DNA of 64,000 nt, taken from the NCBI RefSeq assembly GCF_000282115.1, contig NZ_AKJY01000014.1, forward strand, positions 124,001 through 188,000, in the 5' to 3' direction. Positions 1 to 7,200 of this stretch are shown in pieces; the stretch's first letter is position 1; each line of letters begins with the position of its first letter. Under the pieces are notes generated by a model. The model saw nothing but the letters and a program-made list of their open reading frames with translations. It did no database searches and had not been told where the DNA came from. Origin of the DNA: Chryseobacterium populi (GTDB lineage: Bacteria > Bacteroidota > Bacteroidia > Flavobacteriales > Weeksellaceae). The position numbers and the translations under genes were made by a program.

Positions 1-1
1 C

Positions 2-220
2 AAACAGAGAATTATCAGGTTGTTTTTTCCGGAGAAAGTAAAAGTAATAGAAGGGAATATTGAAAAAATGCTATCAGAAAGTGTTAAGACTATATTTGGA
101 TTAACTGCTTCAGCTTCGAAAATAAAAGAAATCCATGGTCAGCAGACAGAGCAAGCAATAGTTGAATTTTTTAAAGAATTATATTTTTTAGGGTATGAAC
201 AAAACTTAAAAAATATCTAA
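2..220 (+). CDS. C-terminal end of an unrecognised protein (5' end outside window)
   Basis: The frame is open from the left edge to a TAA stop, so this is the last 72 codons of a gene that begins before the window. The visible part is helical in character, with many Glu, Lys and Ile, and contains the stretch SVKTIFGLTASASK. It has no cysteines, signal peptide or membrane segment. I do not recognise the family. An internal TTG exists, but nothing suggests that it is a real start. A long imperfect hairpin lies about 60 bases downstream. Confidence 0.45.
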   Translation, partial: KQRIIRLFFPEKVKVIEGNIEKMLSESVKTIFGLTASASKIKEIHGQQTEQAIVEFFKELYFLGYEQNLKNI

Positions 221-281
221 AAATTGATTGATTAGTTTTTGATTTTTCAGAGTAAAGCTGATATTTTAAATTATATTTATA

Positions 282-317
282 TAAAACGCTGAAAAACAAG
301 TTTTTGCGGGGCGTTTG
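282..317. other. Imperfect hairpin downstream of the partial gene
   Basis: AAACGC pairs with GCGTTT at the base, and AAAAAC-AA-GTTTTT forms the tip, with a small bulge between. There is no clear T-run on the + side, so it is at best a weak terminator or a processed 3' structure. The rest of 221-600 holds no gene that I can support. Confidence 0.3.
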
Positions 318-358
318 AAGTGTACGAGATCCTGTATAGATAACTTGATGGGCTTGAC

Positions 359-447
359 TTTTCGAACCTTTTGTACCACAGGAAAAAAATGATTTTAATA
401 TATGGTTGATTTTCAGTTATTTAATATTTTTGAAAAGGTTCGAATCC
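359..447. repeat. Inverted repeat resembling tRNA T-arm sequence
   Basis: A 12-base arm, TTCGAACCTTTT, near 359-371 is matched by its inverse AAAAGGTTCGAA near 434-445, with about 60 AT-rich bases between. Both arms contain the GGTTCGA core of tRNA T-arms. They resemble the T-arm of the nearby tRNA-Arg but lack the rest of a tRNA. They could be att-site relics or a chance palindrome. Confidence 0.3.
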
Positions 448-602
448 TGTCAGGTTCGTAGCAACAATATGGAGCTTTAATCGAAAAATCCTCTAAAAAA
501 GATAAAACATTTGTTTTTTAATAAAAAATTTTTGCTTTAAAAAATAAGGTAAAAGGATGAAAAATACTCTAAATAGACTGAATCACAAGTATTTATAAAT
601 AA

Positions 603-642
603 AATGACACCATTTGGCCTAAATTGTCCTAATGGTGTCATT
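603..642 (-). terminator. Terminator of the first tRNA-Pro/tRNA-Arg cassette
   Basis: A perfect 12-bp stem (AATGACACCATT with AATGGTGTCATT) closes a 16-base loop and runs into TTTTATTT on the minus strand. It lies directly downstream of the minus-strand tRNA-Arg. Confidence 0.8.
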
Positions 643-645
643 AAG

Positions 646-719
646 TGAGCGCGAAAGGATTCGAACCTTTGACCGTCTGCTTAGAAGGCAGATGCTCTAT
701 CCAGCTGAGCTACGCACCC
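646..719 (-). tRNA. tRNA-Arg (anticodon TCT), copy 1
   Basis: A complete 74-base cloverleaf on the minus strand: GGGTGCG acceptor, a D-arm containing AGCTCAGCTGGATAGAGC, anticodon loop CTTCTAA, and T-arm with GGTTCGAATCC. CCA is not encoded. The copy at 3468-3541 is identical. Confidence 0.97.
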
Positions 720-763
720 TTAAAAGTTGATTCTCGCCTAGTTCAATAAGCGCGTTAAAAAAG

Positions 764-838
764 TCGGGGCGGCAGGATTCGAACCTGCGACCTCCTGGTC
801 CCAAACCAGGCGCGATGACCGGACTACGCTACGCCCCG
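764..838 (-). tRNA. tRNA-Pro (anticodon TGG), copy 1
   Basis: A complete 75-base cloverleaf on the minus strand: CGGGGCG acceptor, anticodon stem CCTGG with loop TTTGGGA, and T-arm with GGTTCGAATCC. It is co-transcribed ahead of tRNA-Arg. The copy at 3586-3660 is identical. Confidence 0.97.
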
Positions 839-881
839 ATGATTGTCAGCATGAACAAATTTTACTTCGTTTTTGCGGTTG

Positions 882-889
882 CAAAGGTA
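882..889 (-). promoter_or_regulatory. -7 element for tRNA-Pro/tRNA-Arg copy 1
   Basis: TACCTTTG on the minus strand fits the Bacteroidota -7 consensus TAnnTTTG and lies about 44 bases before tRNA-Pro. No clean -33 TTTG is visible at the expected distance. Confidence 0.55.
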
Positions 890-1140
890 CAATACTTTTT
901 TAATTAAAAAAATAAAATTTAGAATAAATTTTATTTAATTTTTCAGTTGACTTTTTACTGATTTTATTCTGTCTGATAATCATTAAGTTATAGGATTTGC
1001 AAAAAAATAAAAATATCCGGCTGCTGACTCTATTATGGCGCTGCGGTAAGAGGAATAGAAAATGAGAAGCCGGTTATTAGCAGACACGGGATCAATGAAG
1101 AGGAAAGCTCAGGTTAAAGCTTTTTAGCTTTTATTATACT

Positions 1141-1148
1141 TATATTTG
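1141..1148 (+). promoter_or_regulatory. -7 element of the thermonuclease gene
   Basis: TATATTTG ends only four bases before the ATG at 1153. Transcription should therefore start at or next to the start codon, implying a leaderless or nearly leaderless mRNA. Confidence 0.6.
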
Positions 1149-1152
1149 CACA

Positions 1153-1641
1153 ATGAAGCGATTAATGATTGTGTGTTTGCTTTTTCCCTTGCTGGTGTTC
1201 TCTCAAACCAGTGGAAGAGTTATTAAAATTTCAGACGGAGATACAATTACTGTTCTTCTTGAAGGAAACCAACAGAAAAAACTGAGACTTGCTGAGGTTG
1301 ATTGCCCGGAAAAAGGGCAGGCATTCGGGAAAAATGCTAAGCAATTTACATCGGATCAGGTATATGGTAAAACTGTTAATTTTATTGAAACCGATAAAGA
1401 CCGCTATGGACGTTCTATTGCCATGGTATATTATGATAATGGAAAATACCTTTCGAGAGAGCTTATAAAAAAGGGATTCGGATGGTGGTATTTTCCTTTT
1501 TCCAAAGATACATCTTTAGGGAAGTTACAGAAAAATGCCCAATATAGAAAAGTGGGGCTTTGGCACGATGTACATGCTGTGGCACCTTGGGAATATAGAA
1601 AAATAAAACGGGAACTTAGAAACAAGAATAGGAGGCTATAA
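1153..1641 (+). CDS. Secreted thermonuclease (SNase-like)
   Basis: This 162-residue protein starts with a Sec signal peptide (residues 1 to about 18, ending in VFSQ) followed by a single staphylococcal-nuclease fold. The active-site pattern is intact: Asp30 in SDGDT, Arg45, Asp50 and Glu53 in RLAEVDCPE, and Arg87 in DRYGR. Family members are Ca2+-dependent phosphodiesterases that cut DNA and RNA, here in the periplasm or outside the cell, probably for nutrient scavenging. The gene stands alone, with its own -7 box and a terminator-like hairpin downstream. It lies inside the segment bounded by duplicated tRNA cassettes, so it may have arrived or moved with that island. Confidence 0.92.
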   Translation: MKRLMIVCLLFPLLVFSQTSGRVIKISDGDTITVLLEGNQQKKLRLAEVDCPEKGQAFGKNAKQFTSDQVYGKTVNFIETDKDRYGRSIAMVYYDNGKYLSRELIKKGFGWWYFPFSKDTSLGKLQKNAQYRKVGLWHDVHAVAPWEYRKIKRELRNKNRRL

Positions 1642-1801
1642 CCGGTAATATTAAGATAAAAAAACTGCTTAACTTTTATTTCAATCCTTAATAAATCGTG
1701 TAATGGTGCAATTCGAAGTGGAAACGCATTTCTATTTCACAGAGAATTCAAATCGTTGGGAAATAATAAAATGTAGAAAGTAATAACCGGATAGTGTAAA
1801 C

Positions 1802-1833
1802 AAAAAAACTTACAATTTATTGTAAGTTTTTTT
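1802..1833. terminator. Bidirectional terminator-like hairpin
   Basis: AAAACTTACAAT and ATTGTAAGTTTT pair perfectly around a two-base loop, flanked by A-runs and T-runs that would work in both directions. It lies between the nuclease and the Crp/Fnr gene. The rest of 1642-2011 contains no gene I can support. Confidence 0.7.
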
Positions 1834-2011
1834 GTGAACTTGATGGGATTATCCTCAAACTCCTTAGCTGTTGATCTTAATTGGGTTTTACGGGTATTTT
1901 GTTGAGTTTTATACTTTTTTAATGTATAATAATTGTTAGATTTGGATGCCGAATTTGGTATGTAATCCATAGACGGTTAAAAAGAAAATAAAAGGACGAA
2001 AAAATTGTGAA

Positions 2012-2599
2012 ATGGCTGACGTATTTGAAAATTACCTATCCTCAACAGGAGGACTATCCGCCGAGGAAATCAACTTTTCTACGCAGTTCTTTCAACCGAT
2101 CCGTTTAAAAAAAAGTGATTTTTTTATTCGTGAGGATGAATCCTGCTGTCATGTTGGATTTATTGCTAGTGGCGCTGTAAAAGCATATGCTATCGACAAA
2201 GAAGGAAAGGAAAATATAACCTGCTTCAAGTTTGAAAAGGAATTTGTCACCTCGTTTCCGGAGTTTGTGAAGCAGGAAAAATCTAGAAGGAATATCAGGG
2301 CTATAGAAGATAGTGTAATCTATAGGATAAGCTATCCGGACTATCAGCATCTGCTTGGTCAGGTGACGGCTTGGAACGGAGTTATAAAATCGGTGATGGA
2401 GCAGGAGTATAAACAAAAGGAACGTTATCTGCTGAATTACAATAACAGGTCGGCTGTGGATAAATACCGTCATGTTCTGTCTGACGAACCGATGCTCGTC
2501 CAGCGCATAGCGACGCAGGATCTGGCATCGTACCTGGGCATTACGCAGCGATCGCTTACACGGGCGAAGAGACAAATACATAGACCCAATGTATTATAG
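2012..2599 (+). CDS. Crp/Fnr-family transcriptional regulator
   Basis: A 195-residue protein with an N-terminal cyclic-nucleotide-binding-like beta barrel (about residues 15-125; the segment FIASGAVKAYAIDKEGKE is typical) and a short C-terminal winged helix-turn-helix (ATQDLASYLGITQRSLTRAK, about 168-187). It probably senses a small ligand or redox state and controls nearby genes. The adjacent MBL-fold hydrolase is the obvious target, since single Crp/Fnr genes often sit beside the operon they control. The second half is visibly richer in G and C than the flanking chromosome, suggesting acquisition from another Bacteroidota lineage. No ligand can be deduced. Confidence 0.85.
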   Translation: MADVFENYLSSTGGLSAEEINFSTQFFQPIRLKKSDFFIREDESCCHVGFIASGAVKAYAIDKEGKENITCFKFEKEFVTSFPEFVKQEKSRRNIRAIEDSVIYRISYPDYQHLLGQVTAWNGVIKSVMEQEYKQKERYLLNYNNRSAVDKYRHVLSDEPMLVQRIATQDLASYLGITQRSLTRAKRQIHRPNVL

Positions 2600-2633
2600 G
2601 ACAAATGTCCTTATGCAGTCCTGATTAGCGATG

Positions 2634-2641
2634 TAGATTTG
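2634..2641 (+). promoter_or_regulatory. -7 element of the MBL-fold hydrolase gene
   Basis: TAGATTTG matches TAnnTTTG. Its TTG is in frame with the hydrolase and could be mistaken for a start codon, but the promoter match makes the ATG at 2654 the better start. Confidence 0.55.
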
Positions 2642-2653
2642 CACAAAAAAACT

Positions 2654-3337
2654 ATGTTACGTCAAATTGCTCCCGAAGTATTTCAGGTTTCACTGATGCC
2701 ACGAAACAGCATTAACTGCTATATTATCGAAGATGTATTGGTAGACTCCGGAATACGGAGTTCATATACTACTGTAAAGAAAGCTCTCCAGAAAGTCCCC
2801 GTTTATCAACATATACTGACGCATGCCCATGCAGACCACCAGGGCTGTAGCGATCAGATATGCGCTGAGTTTGCAATACCCTTACTCTGTCATCCCGACG
2901 AAGTTTTTAGGACCGAAACGGGTATGGTAACCAACGATTATCCAACTCCGCAACATTGGGTAGCAAAGCTTCAACAGAAGTACTGGGCTGGTCAGGGACA
3001 TAAAGTCGAACAGACAATCGTTGAAAACGATAGGATCGGAAACTTTCGGATAATAGAGACACCCGGACATTCGGCAGGTCATATTTCTTTATTCCGTGAG
3101 CGAGATGGCGTACTGATAATCGGAGATGTGGCGACAAATATGAACCTGCTCACGACAGCGACTGGTCTGCGGCTTCCGCCAAACATATTCACCTCGGATC
3201 AACAGAACAACATCAAATCGCTCCAGAAGTTAGCAAAACTGAATCCTGCCATTATCTGTTTCGGTCACGGACCGATCATGCGAAATACAGATAGGAAGTT
3301 TGAGCAATTTGTGGCTAAATGTAGCACTTCTAGATGA
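2654..3337 (+). CDS. MBL-fold metallo-hydrolase
   Basis: A 227-residue metallo-beta-lactamase-fold protein. The zinc site is intact: His57, His59, Asp61 and His62 in THAHADH, a second-shell His in ETPGHSAGH, the metal-bridging Asp in IIGDVA, and a C-terminal His in CFGHGP. Family members hydrolyse thioesters, lactones or other small esters (glyoxalase II-like). The substrate here cannot be read. There is no signal peptide, so it is cytoplasmic. The ATG at 2654 was chosen because the in-frame TTG 15 bases upstream is part of a -7 box. It follows the Crp/Fnr gene by 54 bases and shares its higher GC content, so the two probably form a transferred regulator/enzyme pair. Confidence 0.85.
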   Translation: MLRQIAPEVFQVSLMPRNSINCYIIEDVLVDSGIRSSYTTVKKALQKVPVYQHILTHAHADHQGCSDQICAEFAIPLLCHPDEVFRTETGMVTNDYPTPQHWVAKLQQKYWAGQGHKVEQTIVENDRIGNFRIIETPGHSAGHISLFRERDGVLIIGDVATNMNLLTTATGLRLPPNIFTSDQQNNIKSLQKLAKLNPAIICFGHGPIMRNTDRKFEQFVAKCSTSR

Positions 3338-3435
3338 TTTCAAACAAATAGTAGAAGAATTCTAGCTTCAAAAACCGAACTCTAAATGTTCCAAATAGTA
3401 AAGGTTTGGGTGACAAATTTTTATGGATATAAAAA

Positions 3436-3465
3436 AGGAGACAACTATTAAATAGTGCCTCCTTA
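3436..3465 (-). terminator. Terminator of the second tRNA cassette
   Basis: On the minus strand AAGGAG pairs with CTCCTT, extended by ACTATT/AATAGT, and is followed by a T-run. It differs in sequence from the terminator of copy 1, so the duplicated block ends before the terminators. Confidence 0.7.
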
Positions 3466-3467
3466 AG

Positions 3468-3541
3468 TGAGCGCGAAAGGATTCGAACCTTTGACCGTCT
3501 GCTTAGAAGGCAGATGCTCTATCCAGCTGAGCTACGCACCC
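3468..3541 (-). tRNA. tRNA-Arg (anticodon TCT), copy 2
   Basis: Sequence identical to the tRNA at 646-719. It is the last of three tRNAs transcribed in the order Ser, Pro, Arg from the promoter at 3806-3837. Confidence 0.97.
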
Positions 3542-3585
3542 TTAAAAGTTGATTCTCGCCTAGTTCAATAAGCGCGTTAAAAAAG

Positions 3586-3660
3586 TCGGGGCGGCAGGAT
3601 TCGAACCTGCGACCTCCTGGTCCCAAACCAGGCGCGATGACCGGACTACGCTACGCCCCG
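3586..3660 (-). tRNA. tRNA-Pro (anticodon TGG), copy 2
   Basis: Sequence identical to the tRNA at 764-838. It lies 15 bases downstream of tRNA-Ser, in the same transcript. Confidence 0.97.
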
Positions 3661-3675
3661 AATATATTAAGAAAG

Positions 3676-3760
3676 CGGAGGGTAAGGGATTCGAACCCTT
3701 GCGACACTTTCGCGTCGACAGTTTAGCAAACTGCTCCGTTAACCACTCCGGCAACCCTCC
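3676..3760 (-). tRNA. tRNA-Ser (anticodon GCT)
   Basis: An 85-base type II tRNA on the minus strand: GGAGGGT acceptor, anticodon stem CAGTT with the GCT triplet, a long variable arm around GACGCGAAAGTGTC, and T-arm GGTTCGAATCC. It is the first gene of the tRNA operon. Confidence 0.97.
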
Positions 3761-3805
3761 TTTTATCTTGATTTTTTAATGATCGTTATTCCGATATTGC
3801 GAGTG

Positions 3806-3837
3806 CAAATATAGAATAGATTTCTTTATTTACCAAA
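3806..3837 (-). promoter_or_regulatory. Promoter of the Ser-Pro-Arg tRNA operon
   Basis: On the minus strand a -33 TTTG (3837-3834) and a -7 TATATTTG (3813-3806) are separated by 20 bases, an exact fit to the Bacteroidota sigma-70 consensus. It lies 46 bases before tRNA-Ser. Confidence 0.8.
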
Positions 3838-3859
3838 TATTTTTCAAGAAAAATTTCCG

Positions 3860-3867
3860 TATTTTTG
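3860..3867 (+). promoter_or_regulatory. -7 element of the lipoprotein amidase gene
   Basis: TATTTTTG fits TAnnTTTG and lies about 30 bases before the ATG at 3897. No good -33 box is seen. Confidence 0.5.
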
Positions 3868-3896
3868 AGCTAATAATCGGTTAAAAAAATACACTA

Positions 3897-4925
3897 ATGC
3901 GTAAAACATTATATATCATCGGATTAAGCGCTTTTGTTTTTTCATGTACTTCGCAGCAGAATGTGAAAAAAACTACTTACAAACCTAAAAGCCCCGTAAC
4001 ACAACCTAAAACAATGGTGAAAACACCGGTTCAGGAAAAAAAGAAACCACAAATTTCCAATGAACATGGAGTGGAATTTTTTACAACCAATGTGGGAGAC
4101 ATTACAAAAAATGATAATACGGTAAGTTATGGTTCAATTGTTTCTGCAAAACCTGCAGGATACAAAGTGGTAAAGACCTATTTTCCCGCAGTAGCTCAAA
4201 ACTTCAGACAACGGTATTTAATATTGCATTATACAGCTTTGCCGGATGATAAATCCATCACCGTACTTACCCAACAATCGGTAAGTGCCCATTATCTGGT
4301 AAACAATACAGGAGATAACGAAATTTATCAGTTGGTGGACGAGAATAAGCGTGCCTATCATGCAGGAATAAGTACCTGGAGGAATGATAAAAATCTTAAT
4401 GACAATTCTATCGGTGTTGAAATTGTAAATACAGGATATATTGCTGACACAACCGGAAAAAGAGTTTTTGCTCCTTTCAGTGAGGATCAGGTCAAAAAAG
4501 TAGCTGCATTAGCCAAAGATATTGTAACAAGATACCAGATTCCGCCAACCAATGTATTGGCACATTCTGATATTGCTCCTGCAAGAAAGCAGGATCCTGG
4601 TCCGATGTTTCCATGGAAAAAACTGTATGATGAATACCAGATAGGAATGTGGTATGACGAAGCTGTAAAGCAGAGTTTTTATGAGCTGGCAGTTTCTACG
4701 GAACTTCCGATGAAGTATAATGAGCCCTCATTTATCTTTAATGTACAGTCCCAATTGCAAAAATTCGGATATGGAACAGAAACGAGTGGGAGCTGGGATG
4801 ATGCAACCAAAAAAACAATAGAAGCTTTTCAGTATCATTTCCGACCACAAAACTATGACGGAATAATGGATGCTGAAACATGGGCAATACTACAGGCTTT
4901 GAATCAAAAATATCCAATAAAATAA
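3897..4925 (+). CDS. Lipoprotein N-acetylmuramoyl-L-alanine amidase with peptidoglycan-binding domain
   Basis: A 342-residue lipoprotein with a lipobox (FVFSC, Cys17), followed by a Lys/Pro/Thr-rich linker, an Amidase_2 (AmpD-like) domain at about 100-245 and a C-terminal peptidoglycan-binding helix bundle at about 270-340 (the segment WDDATKKTIEAFQYHF). Likely zinc ligands are the His of LILHY, the His of VLAHSD, and the Asp of RKQDPGPMF. It would cleave the bond between MurNAc and L-Ala in periplasmic murein, for recycling or remodelling. The gene is monocistronic, with a promoter box upstream and a hairpin terminator downstream. Confidence 0.9.
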   Translation: MRKTLYIIGLSAFVFSCTSQQNVKKTTYKPKSPVTQPKTMVKTPVQEKKKPQISNEHGVEFFTTNVGDITKNDNTVSYGSIVSAKPAGYKVVKTYFPAVAQNFRQRYLILHYTALPDDKSITVLTQQSVSAHYLVNNTGDNEIYQLVDENKRAYHAGISTWRNDKNLNDNSIGVEIVNTGYIADTTGKRVFAPFSEDQVKKVAALAKDIVTRYQIPPTNVLAHSDIAPARKQDPGPMFPWKKLYDEYQIGMWYDEAVKQSFYELAVSTELPMKYNEPSFIFNVQSQLQKFGYGTETSGSWDDATKKTIEAFQYHFRPQNYDGIMDAETWAILQALNQKYPIK

Positions 4926-4930
4926 ATTTA

Positions 4931-4959
4931 AAGCGCATCGGTTAAGGTGCGTTTTTGCT
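4931..4959 (+). terminator. Terminator after the amidase gene
   Basis: AAGCGCA and TGCGTT form a short stem around a loop and are followed by a T-run, six bases after the stop codon. Confidence 0.65.
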
Positions 4960-4995
4960 ATATTTAAAACCTATAAAACACTTAAAAAATCCGTA

Positions 4996-6396
4996 ATGGA
5001 AAATTTCAGAAAAGAGAGCGACCTGCTGGGAGAACTTAATGTACCCATTAATGCTTATTATGGCGTTCAGACTCAAAGGGCAATTAACAACTTTAAAATT
5101 TCCGGACAGCTTCTTTCATCATATCCGGCATTTATCAGAGGATTGGCTTTTGTAAAAAAAGCTGCTGCTAAAACCAATTATGAACTGGGTTTACTGGAAG
5201 AAAACCTGTATCTCAAAATTGCTGAAACCTGTGACGAAATCATTGCGGGCCAGCTTCATGATCAATTCCCTGTAGATATGATCCAGGGCGGAGCAGGAAC
5301 TTCAATCAATATGAATGCCAATGAAGTGATTGCTAACAGGGTTTTAGAAAAATTAGGAAAAAATAAAGGAGAATATGAATTCTGTTCTCCGAATGACCAT
5401 ATCAACCTGTCTCAGTCTACAAACGATGCCTATCCTACAGCGATAAAAATGGGATTGTTGCAGATGAATGCAGGATTGGCAGACAGGCTTCAGAAAATAG
5501 TAGATGCTTTCCGGGCTAAAGGCAGGGAGTTTCAGGATGTCATCAAAATGGGAAGAACCCAGCTTCAGGATGCTGTTCCTATGACTTTGGGACAGGAATT
5601 TGAAGCTTTTGCAGCGAATCTTGAAGAAGATATTTCGAAGCTGAATAACAATGCCGACCTTTTTGTAGAAGTAAATATGGGAGCTACAGCTATCGGAACA
5701 GGATTAAATGCTCCTGTGGGATATGCCTCACTTTGTGCCAGAAACCTGGCTCAGGTGACCGGATTTCCTGTAGTTTCAGCACCGGATTTGGTAGAAGCAA
5801 CACCGGATACTGGCTCTTATGTGATCTATTCTTCTGCGACCAAGCGTCTTGCTGTAAAACTGTCAAAAATCTGTAATGATTTAAGGCTGCTTTCTTCAGG
5901 ACCGAGAGCAGGGCTTTTTGAAATTAATTTGCCTCCTATGCAGCCGGGATCATCCATCATGCCGGGAAAAGTAAACCCTGTAATTCCGGAAGTAGTGAAC
6001 CAGGTATGTTTTAAAGTAATCGGAAATGATTTAACGGTAACCTTTGCAGCAGAAGCAGGTCAATTACAGCTTAATGTAATGGAACCGGTACTTTCTCATG
6101 CTATTATGGAAAACATCAATTTCCTTTGCAATGCCCTTGATACCCTTCGTGAAAAATGTGTTGTCGGAATTACTGCCAATAAAGAAGTTTGCCTGAACAT
6201 GGTGAAGCACAGCATAGGTATTGTAACCGCTCTTAACCCATATATCGGATATAAACAATCAACACAAATTGCCAAAGAAGCCCTGGAAACAGGAAAAAGC
6301 GTTTACAATTTAGTTCTGGAAAAAGGAATCCTTTCCCAGGAAAAACTGGATGAAATACTTGATCCTAAAAACATGCTTAAACCTCATAACAAATAG
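4996..6396 (+). CDS. aspA: Aspartate ammonia-lyase
   Basis: A 466-residue member of the fumarase/aspartase superfamily. It catalyses reversible deamination of L-aspartate to fumarate plus ammonia, feeding amino-acid carbon into the TCA cycle. Visible signatures are the signature loop GSSIMPGKVNP (residues 318-328, containing the catalytic Ser), GATAIGTGLNAP, and QSTNDAYPTAIK for substrate binding. Length and motif order fit aspartase rather than class II fumarase, because the N-terminus (DLLGELNVPINAYYGVQT) is aspartase-like. It is separated from the amidase by a terminator. A glycan-cluster methyltransferase starts nine bases after it and may be read through from it. Confidence 0.93.
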   Translation: MENFRKESDLLGELNVPINAYYGVQTQRAINNFKISGQLLSSYPAFIRGLAFVKKAAAKTNYELGLLEENLYLKIAETCDEIIAGQLHDQFPVDMIQGGAGTSINMNANEVIANRVLEKLGKNKGEYEFCSPNDHINLSQSTNDAYPTAIKMGLLQMNAGLADRLQKIVDAFRAKGREFQDVIKMGRTQLQDAVPMTLGQEFEAFAANLEEDISKLNNNADLFVEVNMGATAIGTGLNAPVGYASLCARNLAQVTGFPVVSAPDLVEATPDTGSYVIYSSATKRLAVKLSKICNDLRLLSSGPRAGLFEINLPPMQPGSSIMPGKVNPVIPEVVNQVCFKVIGNDLTVTFAAEAGQLQLNVMEPVLSHAIMENINFLCNALDTLREKCVVGITANKEVCLNMVKHSIGIVTALNPYIGYKQSTQIAKEALETGKSVYNLVLEKGILSQEKLDEILDPKNMLKPHNK

Positions 6397-6404
6397 TATT
6401 TTCG

Positions 6405-7199
6405 GTGAGTAAAATCAAAAAAACCGTTCTGGCATTTCAAAATATAGCCCAGGAACCAAGCCTGCTTAATTTGATATTGAATGACAATGAAGCAAGAAAA
6501 AAAGAATTCCTGAAAAAATATCCACATCGGGAAACTCTTCCCCAGATCAGGCTTTCTGATCTGGGTGAAGATTTCAATGAAACCGTCGATCTCTGCTTTT
6601 TAGATGGTGGCTCGCTTCCTACTGATCTGGCCTTGCTGAAAACACTGGCAAAAGGAAAGAAAAACTTTTTTGAGATCGGGACCTGGAGAGGGGAAAGTGT
6701 CTGGAATGTAGCTAAAGTTATTGACGACTGTACAACATTCAATCTTTCTAAAGAAGAGATCATTACACTGGGGCTCAACAAAAAATATGCTGAACTGCAC
6801 GGGATTATTTCAAAGAAAAACCCGGATATCCTTCATCTGGAAGGAAATTCAAAAACATTTGATTTTAACGGCCTAAACCGGAAATATGACCTTATTTTTA
6901 TCGATGGAGACCATTCTTATGAAATGGTGAAAAATGATACCGAACAGATTTTCAGAAACCTTGTTCATGAAAACTCAGTAGTTGTATGGCATGATTATGC
7001 TTTTAACCCCGAAAAAATAAGGTATGAAGTTTTTATGGGAATTTTAGACGGATTACCAAAAGGTTTTCATCAGAATCTGTATCATGTGGCCAATTCGATG
7101 TGTGCGGTTTTCATCAAAGGAGATTTTAAAACGAAACCTTTTGAAACCCTGCAGGAACCGGAATTTTTATTTGAAGTAAATTTGAAAATAAAAAAATAA
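6405..7199 (+). CDS. Class I SAM-dependent methyltransferase
   Basis: A 264-residue protein with a Rossmann methyltransferase core. The SAM-binding glycine motif is FFEIGTWRGES (about residues 86-96), and the acidic motif DLIFIDGDHSYE is typical of the Methyltransf_24 type that modifies sugars or small molecules. Start is GTG, because no ATG fits the reading frame near the predicted first beta strand. It begins nine bases after aspA and ends one base before the TTG of the glycosyltransferase, so the two genes are probably translationally coupled. Context suggests modification of a surface sugar or of a linked amino acid. Confidence 0.8.
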   Translation: MSKIKKTVLAFQNIAQEPSLLNLILNDNEARKKEFLKKYPHRETLPQIRLSDLGEDFNETVDLCFLDGGSLPTDLALLKTLAKGKKNFFEIGTWRGESVWNVAKVIDDCTTFNLSKEEIITLGLNKKYAELHGIISKKNPDILHLEGNSKTFDFNGLNRKYDLIFIDGDHSYEMVKNDTEQIFRNLVHENSVVVWHDYAFNPEKIRYEVFMGILDGLPKGFHQNLYHVANSMCAVFIKGDFKTKPFETLQEPEFLFEVNLKIKK

Positions 7200-7200
7200 G

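Larger units (their letters stand above)
641..839. repeat. 199-bp direct repeat, copy 1 (tRNA-Arg + tRNA-Pro)
   Basis: By eye this segment is identical, base for base, to 3463-3661, including the non-coding linker between the two tRNAs. Identity stops abruptly on both sides. The two copies flank about 2.6 kb holding three genes. Confidence 0.9.
3463..3661. repeat. 199-bp direct repeat, copy 2 (tRNA-Arg + tRNA-Pro)
   Basis: Identical to 641-839. Here the block sits directly downstream of tRNA-Ser, while copy 1 has its own promoter. Both ends of the identity fall within one or two bases of the tRNA cassette. Confidence 0.9.

Noticed and set aside
1737-1970. Minus-strand frame of 77 codons between the nuclease and Crp/Fnr genes
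   Set aside because: It runs across the terminator hairpin, has an amino-acid mix typical of translated AT-rich spacer, and lacks a promoter or recognisable motif.
2105-2581. Long minus-strand frame opposite the Crp/Fnr gene
   Set aside because: It is the antisense shadow of a clear family protein, and its sequence shows no domain.
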